This document shows positions 39,748 through 49,116 of a stretch of 59,053 nucleotides of DNA, in pieces; position 1 is the first letter of the stretch, and each line of letters opens with the position of its first letter. This DNA is from Streptomyces sp. CB02980. GTDB taxonomy: Bacteria; Actinomycetota; Actinomycetes; Streptomycetales; Streptomycetaceae. The DNA is taken from assembly GCF_014451325.2 (NCBI RefSeq), contig NZ_JACSCH020000014.1, positions 1 to 59,053 of the forward strand. The letters are read 5' to 3'. Below the pieces are notes generated by a model that saw only the letters and a list, made by a program, of their open reading frames with translations, made no database searches and was not told the origin of the DNA. The translations under genes were made by a program, and so were the position numbers.

Positions 39748-41316
39748 TCAGGCCGTGAGCTCCGTGTCCGGGAAGCGGACCTCGACCGTCATGCCCTCGC
39801 CGAGCCCGGTCTCCACCCGCAGCGTGCCGTCGTGGGCCTGCACCACCGCCTGCACGATCGACATCCCGAGGCCACTGCCGCCGGTCCTGCGGGCCCGGTC
39901 GGGGTCCGCCCGGAAGAAGCGGTCGAAGATGCGCGCCGCGTCCTCCGGCCGCATCCCGGGACCGTCGTCCCGGACCCGGAGCAGTACGGCCTCGTCCTCG
40001 CGGGTCACCTCCACCGTGACCGGAGCCTCGGGCGGGGTGTGGACGGAGACATTGCTGAGCAGATTCGCCACGAGCCGTCGGAGCAGTCCCTCGTCGCCGA
40101 GGACGGGCACCCGCTCGTCCTCCACCTTCAGTGCCCCCGCCTCCGTCACCGGCCGCCCCGGCTGGACCGCCAGCAGGTCCACCGCGGCCTCCCGCGCGAG
40201 CAGGGCGAGATCCACCGGCCGCCGCTGCGGCTGCGGCTGCTGCTCCAGGCGCGCCAGCGCGAGCAGCTCCTCCACCAGACGGTTCATCCGGTCGGCCTCC
40301 GAGGCGATCCGGCCGATGGCCCGCTCCTGCTCCTCGGGGCCCAGCATGCCCTTGTCGAACAGCTGGGCGTAGCCGCGGATGGTGGCCAGCGGGGTCCGCA
40401 GCTCGTGCGAGGCGTCGGCGGCGAACCGCTTCACCTGCTCCGACGCCTCCTCCCGGCAGCGGAAGGCCGTCTCGACCTGCTGGAGCATGGAGTTGAGCGC
40501 CGTCCGCAGCTCGGCGACCTCGCTGCTGCCGCCGGCGGTCGAGATCCGGCTCCCGAGATGGCCCGCCGCGATGGCCGATGCCGTCTGCACCATGTCCTCC
40601 AGCGGGCGCAGCCGACGGCGGGCGGCCCGCTGCGTGAGCAGCGCGAGGAGGGTCAACAGGGCTGCGCTCACCAGGAGTTCGAGGAGGAAGAGCTTCTTCA
40701 CCGTGGCCATCATCCCGGCCATCGGGGCGGTGCTGAGCAGGATGCCGCCCCCGGTCACCCGCTGGGCGCCCACCCGGTACACCTCCCCGTCCAGCCGTAC
40801 GGAGGCCCCCTCGCCCCGGTCCGCGAGCGCGACCGGGGAGACGGAGGCGGCCAGGGCGTCGGCGTTCCGACGGGGCCCGTCCGGCTCCCGTACACAGGAA
40901 CGGACGACCCGGCCGCCGGAGTCGAGCAGCGCGTAGGGCGCGGAGCGGTGCAGGACCGCGGAAGGCACGGCGGCGCAGGGGTCGGAGGAGACGGACGAGG
41001 GGGAGACGGACGAGGGGAAGGCGGACGAGGGGGAGCCGGACGAGGGGAAGGCGGACGGGGGGGAGGCGGAGGCCCGTACGTCCTGGACGTCCTGGCGCAG
41101 GGTGTCGTCGAGCTGCCCTATCAGGATGGTCCACACCCCGACGAGCGAGGCGGCCATGGCGAGGAGCAGGCCGAGGGCGAGCAGGGCCACGTTGACGAGG
41201 GTGAGGCTGCCCCGTAGCGAACGTGGCCTGCGTAACGCCGACTTCACCGGGGAGGCCGGTCCCGGGGCGGCCGGGGTGGATGCGGCGACCTCCGTCGCCT
41301 TCACGGCCCCGTTCAT
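39748..41316 (-). CDS. Membrane sensor histidine kinase (HAMP/HisKA)
   Basis: 522 residues: a helix near 33-62, an extracytoplasmic domain to about 200, a second helix, HAMP, the HisKA motif FAADASHELRTPLATIRGYAQL and the HATPase motifs NLLSNVSVH, DDGPGM and GGSGLGMSIV. The sensor domain carries a Ser/Pro-rich insertion made by five 15-bp DNA repeats. ATG 41316 overlaps the stop of the response regulator gene, so both are coexpressed. Confidence 0.94.
   Translation of the reverse strand: MNGAVKATEVAASTPAAPGPASPVKSALRRPRSLRGSLTLVNVALLALGLLLAMAASLVGVWTILIGQLDDTLRQDVQDVRASASPPSAFPSSGSPSSAFPSSVSPSSVSSDPCAAVPSAVLHRSAPYALLDSGGRVVRSCVREPDGPRRNADALAASVSPVALADRGEGASVRLDGEVYRVGAQRVTGGGILLSTAPMAGMMATVKKLFLLELLVSAALLTLLALLTQRAARRRLRPLEDMVQTASAIAAGHLGSRISTAGGSSEVAELRTALNSMLQQVETAFRCREEASEQVKRFAADASHELRTPLATIRGYAQLFDKGMLGPEEQERAIGRIASEADRMNRLVEELLALARLEQQPQPQRRPVDLALLAREAAVDLLAVQPGRPVTEAGALKVEDERVPVLGDEGLLRRLVANLLSNVSVHTPPEAPVTVEVTREDEAVLLRVRDDGPGMRPEDAARIFDRFFRADPDRARRTGGSGLGMSIVQAVVQAHDGTLRVETGLGEGMTVEVRFPDTELTA
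40994..41068 (-). repeat. Five 15-bp repeats in the kinase sensor domain
   Basis: Units of the form GACGAGGGGRAGNCG are repeated five times and encode a low-complexity segment in which P-S-S recurs every five residues. The copies are similar, not identical, so the expansion is older than the 36-bp repeat in the cyclase. Confidence 0.85.
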
Positions 41317-42035
41317 CCCGTCGCCGCCCGCAGCCCGTACCCCACACCGCGCCGCGTCACGATGAGGGGTGCGCCGAACCGGTCCAGCTTCCGGCGCAGA
41401 TAGCTGATGTACGTCTCCACCACGGTCGACTCCACGGCCGAGTCGTAGCTCCAGACATGACGCAGGATCTGCTCCTTGGTGACCACGCGGTCCGCGTTGC
41501 GCATCAGGTAGCGCAGCAGGTTGTACTCGGTCGGGGTGAGGTCCACGGGCCGGCCCGCCCGCCGCACGGTGAACGTCGCCTCGTCCAGTTCGACGTCGAG
41601 GTGCCGGAGCACGTCCCGGGGTGCCCGCTCCTCACTGCTCCGCCGGGTGCGGCGCAGCACCGAGCGGACCCGGGCCACCACCTCGTCCACGTTGAACGGC
41701 TTGGTGATGTAGTCGTCGCCGCCGAGAGCGAGCCCGCTGACGATGTCCTGGGGCGCGTCCCGTGCGGTGAGGAAGATGATCGCGGTGTCCCAGGACTCCT
41801 CCCGCTCGCCGCGGAGCCGGCGGCACACCGTCCAGCCGTTGCCGTCGGGGAGCATCACGTCGAGCAGGATCAGATCGGGACGGTGGCGCTCCGCCAACTC
41901 CAGGGCCTGGCTGCCCGATGCGGCGAACAGTACGGACAGACCGTGGAACTTGAGCGTGATGCCCAGTACATCGGCGATGCCGGGCTCGTCCTCCACGATG
42001 AGCACCGTGGCGGGTCTGCTGGTGTCGAGGTCCAT
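41313..42035 (-). CDS. OmpR/PhoB-type response regulator
   Basis: 240 residues: receiver domain with EDE near 15, Asp59 in LLDVMLPDG and ITKPFN, then a winged-helix output domain (LTPTEYNLLRYLMRNADRVVTKEQIL, VVETYISYLRRKLD, GVGYGLR). It is cotranscribed with the kinase and divergent from the MMPL exporter, which it probably controls. Paired TGAGA motifs at 42093 and 42106 in the shared gap could be a binding site, but this is weak. ATG 42035 gives the family length; the frame stays open far upstream only by composition. Confidence 0.94.
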   Translation of the reverse strand: MDLDTSRPATVLIVEDEPGIADVLGITLKFHGLSVLFAASGSQALELAERHRPDLILLDVMLPDGNGWTVCRRLRGEREESWDTAIIFLTARDAPQDIVSGLALGGDDYITKPFNVDEVVARVRSVLRRTRRSSEERAPRDVLRHLDVELDEATFTVRRAGRPVDLTPTEYNLLRYLMRNADRVVTKEQILRHVWSYDSAVESTVVETYISYLRRKLDRFGAPLIVTRRGVGYGLRAATG

Positions 42036-42215
42036 GCCCCCAGTATCGGGCCGTCCCGTCGCGTCCTTCTGGGGAAACGGCTGACGGCTGGTTGAGAGTT
42101 CCCTGTGAGAAGCCGGGGAGACTCCAGGCGCTTCTGGTCCACCCGCCCTCCGCCGCTCAGGCTGATCGACAGATGGCCGAGAGACCTGAGTTCGACTGGA
42201 CAAGGAGTGGTGGAC

Positions 42216-44648
42216 GTGGGGACATGGGCACGATGGTGCTTCCGGCACAAGTGGGTGGTGATCGCGCTGTGGGTCGTCGTGCTGGTGGGCACGATCGGCG
42301 CGAGCAGCTCGCTCGGTGACAAGTACGCCAATGTGTTCGACCTGCCGGGGACGGATTCCTCCAAGGCGATCTCGCTGATGCAGGAGGCCTTCCCCGAGCA
42401 GGCCGGCGAGACCGACACCGTCGTCTGGCGGGTCGACGAGGGCAGCGTCCGTGACGACGAGGTCCGCACGAAGATGACCGCCGCCCTGGAGAAGGTCGCC
42501 GCGCAGCCGGACGTCGGCTCGGTCGCGAGCCCCTACGGCGAGACCGGTGCCGGGCAGATCAGCGAGGACGGCCGCACCGCCTACGCGAGCGTCACCTTCA
42601 CCAAGCAGGGCAACGAGCTCGAGATCGAGCAGATGAAGAACCTCATCGAGACGGCCAGGGCCCCGGCCGGCGACGGGCTCGCGGTCGAGGTCGGCGGCGC
42701 CACCGTGGCGCTCGCCGAGGCGCCGCCGGCCCACCTCAGCGAGATCGTCGGCGTCCTCGCCGCCGCCGTCGTCCTCTTCCTCGCCTTCGGCTCCCTCTTC
42801 GGCATGCTCCTGCCGATCATCACGACCCTCTTCGCGGTCGGCACCGCCTCCGCCACCATCGCCCTGCTCAGCCGGGTGACCACGGTGCCCGAGGTGTCGA
42901 CCTGGCTCGCGATGCTCGTCGGTCTCGGCGTCGGCATCGACTACGCCCTCTTCATCGTGACCCGCCACCGCAAGGGCATCCTCGCGGGCAAGGCTCCGGA
43001 GGAGGCGGCCGTCACCGCCGTCAACACCTCCGGCAGGGCCGTCATCTTCGCCGGCGGCACCGTCTGCATCGCGCTCCTCGGCATGTTCGCCCTGCGCATG
43101 AGCTTCCTCAACGGCGTCACGATCTCGGCGGCCCTCACCGTCGTCATCACCGTCATCGCCGCCATCACCGTCCTCCCCGCGATGCTGGGCGTCCTCGGGA
43201 TGCGCGTCCTCAGCCGCCGCCAGCGCCGCCGGCTCGCCGCCGAGGGCCCGAAGGCCGAGAACGAGGCCCGTCTCACCGCCCGCTGGTCGCTGTACGTGGA
43301 GAAGCACCCACGCGTCCTCGCCGTCGCCGCCTTCGCGGCCATGCTGGTGATCGCCGTACCCGCGCTGTCGCTCCGCCTCGGCACCTCCGACCAGGGCAAC
43401 AACCCGGAGACCAGCACCACCCGCCAGGCGTACGACCTGCTCGCCGAGGGATTCGGCCCCGGCTTCAACGGTCCGCTCCAGGTCGTCGCCGAGGTGCCCG
43501 GCCCCCAGGACCGGAGCGCCCTGGACGGACTGGTCGAGCGGCTGCGGAGCACCGAGGGCGTGGCCCAGGTGGTCGCGGTGCCGACCGGGGAGAACTCCAA
43601 GGTCGCCATCGTGCAGGTCGTGCCCACCACCAACCCGCAGTCCGAGGAGACCTCGCAGCTGATCGAGCGGATCCGCGAGGACGTCGTGCCCGCCGCCGAA
43701 CAGGGCAGCGCCATGCGCGCGTACGTCGGCGGAGGCACTGCCCTCGGCGAGGACTTCGCCGACACCCTGGCCGGCAAGCTGCCCGGCTTCGTCGGGGCCA
43801 TCGTCGCCCTGGGCTTCCTGCTGCTGCTCATCGCCTTCCGCAGCATCGTGGTCCCGCTCACGGCGGCCGTCATGAACCTGATCGCCGCCGCGGCCTCCTT
43901 CGGCGTGGTGGTGGCGATCTTCCAGTGGGGCTGGGGCGGTGAGTTCCTCGCCGCCGGACGGCCGGGACCGATCGAGGCGTTCCTGCCGGTCATCATGCTG
44001 TCCCTGCTCTTCGGGCTCTCGATGGACTACCAGGTCTTCCTGGTCAGCCGGATGCACGAGGAATGGGTCCACACCCGCGACAACGCGCGCGCGGTGCGGG
44101 TCGGCCTCGCCGAGTCCAGCCGGGTGATCAACGCCGCCGGCGTGATCATGATCTGCGTCTTCAGCGCCTTCATGCTCAGCGGACAGCGGGCCACCGCCAT
44201 GTTCGGCCTCGGCCTGGCCGGAGCGGTCGCCCTGGACGCCTTCATCCTGCGGACCGTGCTCGTGCCCGCCCTGATGCACCTGTTCGGCGCCTCCAACTGG
44301 TGGCTGCCGGGCTGGCTCGAGAAGCGGCTGCCGCACTTCGCCGTCGAGCCGCCGGAGGAGACCGAGACCGCCCACGACGGACTCGTGGTCCACGGATTCG
44401 TCCACACGGCGGACGGCTCCCCGGTCGAGGGGGCCGCGATCACCCTGCTGGCCGGCGACGGCAGCCAGATCGACCGGGTGCTCTCCCACGTGGACGGCGG
44501 CTACGTCCTGACCGCTCCCGAGCAGGGCCTGTACGTGGTGTCGGTCGAGGCCCGCGACCACACCCCGCACACGTCGGACGTCTCCGTCGGCGCCGTCCCG
44601 GTCCAGCGCGACCTGCGGCTCGCCCCGGCGGACACCCGGGCGCACTGA
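42216..44648 (+). CDS. MMPL-family RND transporter with C-terminal Ig-like domain
   Basis: 810 residues in two repeated halves of six transmembrane helices each: GLGVGIDYALFIVTRHR in the first and LLFGLSMDYQVFLVSRMHEEW in the second, the MMPL signatures. GTG 42216 lies eight bases after AAGGAG. After about residue 715 comes an extra domain (GFVHTADGSPVEGAAITLL, GGYVLTAPEQGLYVVSV) that looks like a carboxypeptidase-regulatory-like beta-sandwich, unusual for this family. Substrates may be lipids or the antibiotic; it neighbours the cluster but is controlled by a separate two-component system. Confidence 0.92.
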   Translation: MGTWARWCFRHKWVVIALWVVVLVGTIGASSSLGDKYANVFDLPGTDSSKAISLMQEAFPEQAGETDTVVWRVDEGSVRDDEVRTKMTAALEKVAAQPDVGSVASPYGETGAGQISEDGRTAYASVTFTKQGNELEIEQMKNLIETARAPAGDGLAVEVGGATVALAEAPPAHLSEIVGVLAAAVVLFLAFGSLFGMLLPIITTLFAVGTASATIALLSRVTTVPEVSTWLAMLVGLGVGIDYALFIVTRHRKGILAGKAPEEAAVTAVNTSGRAVIFAGGTVCIALLGMFALRMSFLNGVTISAALTVVITVIAAITVLPAMLGVLGMRVLSRRQRRRLAAEGPKAENEARLTARWSLYVEKHPRVLAVAAFAAMLVIAVPALSLRLGTSDQGNNPETSTTRQAYDLLAEGFGPGFNGPLQVVAEVPGPQDRSALDGLVERLRSTEGVAQVVAVPTGENSKVAIVQVVPTTNPQSEETSQLIERIREDVVPAAEQGSAMRAYVGGGTALGEDFADTLAGKLPGFVGAIVALGFLLLLIAFRSIVVPLTAAVMNLIAAAASFGVVVAIFQWGWGGEFLAAGRPGPIEAFLPVIMLSLLFGLSMDYQVFLVSRMHEEWVHTRDNARAVRVGLAESSRVINAAGVIMICVFSAFMLSGQRATAMFGLGLAGAVALDAFILRTVLVPALMHLFGASNWWLPGWLEKRLPHFAVEPPEETETAHDGLVVHGFVHTADGSPVEGAAITLLAGDGSQIDRVLSHVDGGYVLTAPEQGLYVVSVEARDHTPHTSDVSVGAVPVQRDLRLAPADTRAH

Positions 44649-44652
44649 CCGC

Positions 44653-44721
44653 GGCCCGCGGCCTCCACGGCCGCGGGCCCCCGCGAACGACCCCCTCCGC
44701 AATCCCCCGCCGGAGGGGGTC
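44653..44721 (+). terminator. Two successive hairpins after the MMPL gene
   Basis: An 11-bp stem (44653-44663 with 44669-44679) is followed by another (44689-44699 with 44711-44721). Together they should end the MMPL transcript. The rest of the gap to 44912 is low-complexity C/G-rich sequence with ACCGGACC-type repeats and no gene. Confidence 0.85.
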
Positions 44722-44912
44722 CTCGCATGTCAGGACCCCCTTGGAACCCCCTCCGGACCTCGCACGAGACCCGGACCAAGCTCTCGCACCGGACCCCGCA
44801 CCGGACCTGCGCAGACCCCGCACCGCACCCCGTCCGGGCCGCCAATGGGCCAGGCCAATGACGTTTTCCACAGGGGTGGTACGGCCGCCGGGCTGCGCGT
44901 ACGGTGCCAGTC

Positions 44913-45746
44913 ATGAAGATCCTCATCAGCGCCGACATGGAGGGCGCGACCGGTGTGACCTGGCCCGCCGACGTGCTGCCCGGCACGCCCCAGTGGGAGC
45001 GGTGCCGCGCGATGTTCACCTCCGACGTGAACGCCGCCGTGCTCGGCTTCTTCGACGGCGGCGCCGACGAGGTCCTCATCAACGAAGCGCACTGGTCCAT
45101 GCGGAACCTGCTCCTTGAGCGGCTCGACGAGCGGGCCGAGATGCTCACCGGCCGACACAAGTCCCTCTCCATGGTCGAGGGCGTCCAGCACGGGGACGTC
45201 GACGGCATCGCCTTCGTGGGCTACCACACCGGCGCCGGCACCGAGGGCGTCCTCGCCCACACCTATCTCGCCAACTCGATCACCGGCGTCTGGCTCAACG
45301 GCGAGCGGGCCGGCGAGGGCCTGCTCAACGCCCATGTGGTTGCGGAGTACGGCGTCCCCGTCGTCCTCGTCACCGGCGACGACCTGACCTGCGAGGACGC
45401 CCTCGGCTACGCGCCGGAGGCCCCCAAGGTCGCCGTCAAGGACTACGTCTCGCGGTACGCGGCGGTGTGCCGGACCCCGGCCAGAACCGCCGCCGACATC
45501 CGGGCGGCGGCGAAGACCGGCGCCGCCCTCGCCGTCCGCCACGAGCCGGTCCACGGCGGCCCCTTCACCGTGGAGCTGGAGTTCGACGCCGAGCACCTGG
45601 GCGCGGCCGCCACGGTGGTTCCCGGCGTGGCGCGCGGCGCGGAGCGGCGCGTCGCGTACACGAGCGAGACGATGTACGAGGCAATCCGCACGTTCAAAGC
45701 GGTCACGACGATCGTCTCGGCCGCGGTGGAGGAGCAGTATGGCTGA
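44913..45746 (+). CDS. M55 D-aminopeptidase (DppA-like)
   Basis: 277 residues. The M55 zinc motifs are visible: SADMEGATGV at the N-terminus, NEAHWSMRN, FVGYHTGAG and GDD. DppA cleaves D-Ala dipeptides released from peptidoglycan. ATG 44913 has no ribosome site, and TACGGT (44900-44905) ends seven bases upstream, so the operon mRNA may be leaderless. The next gene starts inside its 3' end. First gene of a four-gene peptidase operon. Confidence 0.92.
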   Translation: MKILISADMEGATGVTWPADVLPGTPQWERCRAMFTSDVNAAVLGFFDGGADEVLINEAHWSMRNLLLERLDERAEMLTGRHKSLSMVEGVQHGDVDGIAFVGYHTGAGTEGVLAHTYLANSITGVWLNGERAGEGLLNAHVVAEYGVPVVLVTGDDLTCEDALGYAPEAPKVAVKDYVSRYAAVCRTPARTAADIRAAAKTGAALAVRHEPVHGGPFTVELEFDAEHLGAAATVVPGVARGAERRVAYTSETMYEAIRTFKAVTTIVSAAVEEQYG

Positions 45747-47073
45747 GGAGGTCCGGGGCCCGGACACGACGGCGCTCGACGAGGTGGTCACCTTCACCTC
45801 CGAGCTCATCCGCATCGACACGACCAACCGGGGCGGCGGCGACTGCCGTGAACGGCCCGCCGCCGAGTACGTCGCCGAGCGCCTCGCCGACGCCGGCATC
45901 GAACCCACCCTCCTGGAGCGGACCCCCGGCCGCACCAACGTGGTGGCGCGCATCCCCGGCACCGACCCCTCGGCCGAGGCCCTCCTCGTCCACGGACATC
46001 TGGACGTCGTGCCCGCCGACCCGGCCGAGTGGACCACCCACCCCTTCTCCGGCGAGATCCGCGACGGGGTCGTCTGGGGCCGCGGCGCCGTCGACATGAA
46101 GAACATGGACGCGATGGTCCTGGCCGTCGTCCGCTCCTGGGCCCGGCAGGGCATCCGGCCGCGCCGCGACATCGTCCTCGCCTACACCGCCGACGAGGAG
46201 GCGAGCGCCGAGGACGGCTCCGGCTTCCTCGCCGACCGCCACGCCGCGCTCTTCGAGGGCTGCACGGAGGGCATCAGCGAGTCCGGGGCCTTCAGCTTCC
46301 ACCCGCAGCCCGGCACCACCCTCTACCCGATCGCCGCGGGGGAGCGGGGCACCGCCTGGCTCAAGCTCACCGCCCACGGTCGTGCCGGGCACGGCTCCAA
46401 GGTCAACACGGCCAACGCCGTCACCCGCCTCGCCGACGCCGTCGCCCGGATCGGCTCGCACACCTGGCCCGTCCGGCTCACCGCCACCGTCCGCGCCGCC
46501 CTCGCCGAACTCGCCGCGCTGTACGCCATCGACATCGACACCCGCGCGCCCCACCTCGACGTGGACGTCCTCCTCGACAAGCTCGGACCCGCCGCCGCCC
46601 TCGTCGCGCCGACCGTCCGCAACAGCACCAACCCGACGATCCTCGACGCCGGCTACAAGGTCAACGTCATCCCGGGCCAGGCCGTCGCCTACATCGACGG
46701 GCGGACGCTGCCGGGCACCGAGGAGGAGTTCGCCGAGACCATGGACGAGCTGACCGGCCCGCACGTGGAGTGGGAGTTCCACCACCGCGAGGTCGCCCTG
46801 GAGGCCCCCGTCGACTCGCCGACCTTCGCGAAACTGCGGGCCGCCGTCGAGCGTTTCGACCCGGAAGGGCACGTCGTTCCGTTCACCATGTCCGGCGGCA
46901 CCGACGCCAAGCAGTTCTCCCGGCTCGGCATCACGGGCTACGGCTTCTCGCCGCTCCGGCTGCCCCCGGACCTCGACTACGGGGCCCTCTTCCACGGCGT
47001 CGACGAACGCGTCCCCGTGGACGCGCTGCACTTCGGCGTCAGGGTGCTCGACCACTACCTGAAGTCGGCGTAG
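45739..47073 (+). CDS. M20-family metallopeptidase
   Basis: 444 residues with the M20 metal ligands: VHGHLDVVPAD, GRGAVDMKNMDAM, the Glu pair DEEAS, and the C-terminal LFHGVDERVP; GRAGHGSKVN is in the dimerisation lid. It hydrolyses dipeptides or acyl-amino acids in the cytoplasm. It overlaps the M55 gene by eight bases, indicating coupled expression. Confidence 0.94.
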   Translation: MAEEVRGPDTTALDEVVTFTSELIRIDTTNRGGGDCRERPAAEYVAERLADAGIEPTLLERTPGRTNVVARIPGTDPSAEALLVHGHLDVVPADPAEWTTHPFSGEIRDGVVWGRGAVDMKNMDAMVLAVVRSWARQGIRPRRDIVLAYTADEEASAEDGSGFLADRHAALFEGCTEGISESGAFSFHPQPGTTLYPIAAGERGTAWLKLTAHGRAGHGSKVNTANAVTRLADAVARIGSHTWPVRLTATVRAALAELAALYAIDIDTRAPHLDVDVLLDKLGPAAALVAPTVRNSTNPTILDAGYKVNVIPGQAVAYIDGRTLPGTEEEFAETMDELTGPHVEWEFHHREVALEAPVDSPTFAKLRAAVERFDPEGHVVPFTMSGGTDAKQFSRLGITGYGFSPLRLPPDLDYGALFHGVDERVPVDALHFGVRVLDHYLKSA

Positions 47074-47115
47074 GACCGTCATCGTTCGCGTAACACCGTG
47101 ACAGGGGGAGCTGGG

Positions 47116-49116
47116 ATGAAAACGATCGCCGCCCACGGCAGCTGGCCGTCACCCGTCGACGCGGCGCTCGCCGCCGCCCACGACGGGCGGCCCGAGTACC
47201 CCGGCGTCGTCGGCGACGAGCTGTGGTGGACCGCGCCGCGCCCCGCCGAGGGAGGCAGGCGCGCCCTCGTGCGACGGCGCGCCGACGGCACCGAGGAAAG
47301 CCTGCTGCCCGCCCCGTGGAACGTCCGCAGCCGGGTGATCGAGTACGGCGGCCTGCCCTGGGCGGCGGTCCCGCGCCCGGCCGGCGGACCCCTCGCCGTC
47401 TTCTGCCACTTCCCGGACCAGCGGCTCTACGCCCACGAGCCCGATGCCGCTCCCGGCGCCGTGCCCCGGCCCCTCACCCCCGTCTCCGGGACCGGCGGCG
47501 GACTGCGCTGGGTGGATCCGGTCATCCACCCCGACCGGGGCGAGGTGTGGTGCGTCCTGGAGGAGTTCACCGGCCCCGCCCCGACCGACGTACGCCGGGT
47601 GATCGTCGCCGTACCCCTCGACGGCTCCGCCGCCGACGACCGCGCGGCCGTACGCGAACTCTCCGACGGGCGCCACCGGTTCGTGACCGGCCCCCGACTC
47701 TCCCCGGACGGCCGCCGGGCGGCCTGGATCGGCTGGGACCACCCCCGGATGCCCTGGGATGGCACCGAGGTCCAGCTCGCCGACGTCACCCCCGACGGCA
47801 CCTTCGACCGGGCCGGGACCGTCGCGGGCGGGCCCGCCGAGTCGATCCCGCAGGTCGACTGGGACGCGGCGGGACGGCTGCTCCTCGTCAGCGACCGCAC
47901 CGGCTGGTGGAACCTCTACCGGGCGGAGATCGACGCCGACGGCGGCCTGGGCGAACCGGCCGCGCTCTGCCCCCGGGCCGAGGAGTTCGGCGGACCGCTC
48001 TGGAAGATCGGGCTGAACTGGTTCACCCCCCTGGAGAACGGTCTGGTCGCCGTCGTCCACGGCAAGGGCACCACCAGCCTCGGCATCCTCGACCCCGACC
48101 GCGGCGCGCTCGCCGACGCCGTCGGCCCCTGGACCGAATGGGCCCCGACCCTCGCCGCCCACGGCAGCCGCGTGGTCGGCATCGCCGCCTCCCCGCACAG
48201 CTTCTACGAACTCGTCGAACTCGACACCCGCACCGGCCGCAGCCGGGTCGTCGGCGCCGCCCACACCGACGCCGTCGACCCCGCGCACCACCCCGAACCC
48301 CGCGTCCGTACCTTCACCGGCCCCGGCGGACGCGAGATCCACGCACAGATCTACCCGCCCCACCACCCCGGCTTCACCGGCCCCGAGGACGAACTCCCGC
48401 CCTATGTGATCTGGGCCCACGGCGGCCCCACCGGACACGCCCCCCTCGTCCTCGACCTGGAGATCACCTACTTCACCTCGCGCGGCATCGGCGTCGCCGA
48501 GGTCAACTACGGCGGCTCCACCGGCTACGGCCGGGAGTACCGCGAGCGGCTGCGCGAGCAGTGGGGCGTCGTCGACGTCGAGGACTGCGCGGCCGTCGCC
48601 GCGGCACTCGCCGCCGAGGGTACCGCCGACCCGGCCCGGCTCGCCGTCCGCGGCGGCAGCGCCGGCGGCTGGACGACCGCCGCCTCCCTCGTCTCCACCG
48701 ACGTGTACGCCTGCGGCACGATCATCTACCCCATCCTCGACCTGCGGGGCTGGGCCACCGACGAGACCCACGACTTCGAGTCCCAGTACCTCCACGGACT
48801 CATCGGATCCATCGACGACGTCCCCGCCCGGTACAAGGAGCGCTCGCCCATCGAGCACGTCGACCGCGTCACCGCGCCCTTCCTGCTGCTCCAGGGCCTC
48901 GACGACGTCATCTGCCCACCCGCACAGGCCGAGCGCTTCCTCACCCGCACCGCCGGCCGGGGCGTCCCGCACGCCTACCTCGCCTTCGAGGGGGAGGGCC
49001 ACGGCTTCCGCAGGGCCGACACGATGGTCCGCGCCCTGGAGGCCGAACTCTCCCTGTACGCCCGGACCTTCGGCATCACCCGGACGGACGTGCCCGACCT
49101 GGAGTACCGCACGTGA
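47116..49116 (+). CDS. S9-family prolyl oligopeptidase
   Basis: 666 residues: an N-terminal beta-propeller (about 1-400) and a C-terminal alpha/beta-hydrolase with the nucleophile in RGGSAGGW, preceded by EVNYGGSTGYGREY, and followed by the acid in GLDDVI and the His in EGEGHGFR. It belongs to the acylaminoacyl-peptidase-like branch and has no signal peptide. ATG 47116 follows GGGGGAG. Confidence 0.94.
   Translation: MKTIAAHGSWPSPVDAALAAAHDGRPEYPGVVGDELWWTAPRPAEGGRRALVRRRADGTEESLLPAPWNVRSRVIEYGGLPWAAVPRPAGGPLAVFCHFPDQRLYAHEPDAAPGAVPRPLTPVSGTGGGLRWVDPVIHPDRGEVWCVLEEFTGPAPTDVRRVIVAVPLDGSAADDRAAVRELSDGRHRFVTGPRLSPDGRRAAWIGWDHPRMPWDGTEVQLADVTPDGTFDRAGTVAGGPAESIPQVDWDAAGRLLLVSDRTGWWNLYRAEIDADGGLGEPAALCPRAEEFGGPLWKIGLNWFTPLENGLVAVVHGKGTTSLGILDPDRGALADAVGPWTEWAPTLAAHGSRVVGIAASPHSFYELVELDTRTGRSRVVGAAHTDAVDPAHHPEPRVRTFTGPGGREIHAQIYPPHHPGFTGPEDELPPYVIWAHGGPTGHAPLVLDLEITYFTSRGIGVAEVNYGGSTGYGREYRERLREQWGVVDVEDCAAVAAALAAEGTADPARLAVRGGSAGGWTTAASLVSTDVYACGTIIYPILDLRGWATDETHDFESQYLHGLIGSIDDVPARYKERSPIEHVDRVTAPFLLLQGLDDVICPPAQAERFLTRTAGRGVPHAYLAFEGEGHGFRRADTMVRALEAELSLYARTFGITRTDVPDLEYRT

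Noticed and set aside
42093..42110. TGAGA pair as binding site of the OmpR-type regulator
   Set aside because: Two five-base matches 13 bp apart are too little evidence to list as a feature; mentioned only with the regulator.
42036..44702. A very long open frame on the minus strand, continuous with the response regulator and antiparallel to the MMPL gene
   Set aside because: It arises from the GC-rich codon pattern of the MMPL gene on the other strand; the protein is low-complexity Gly/Asp/Arg, and only the last 240 codons (the response regulator) show homology.
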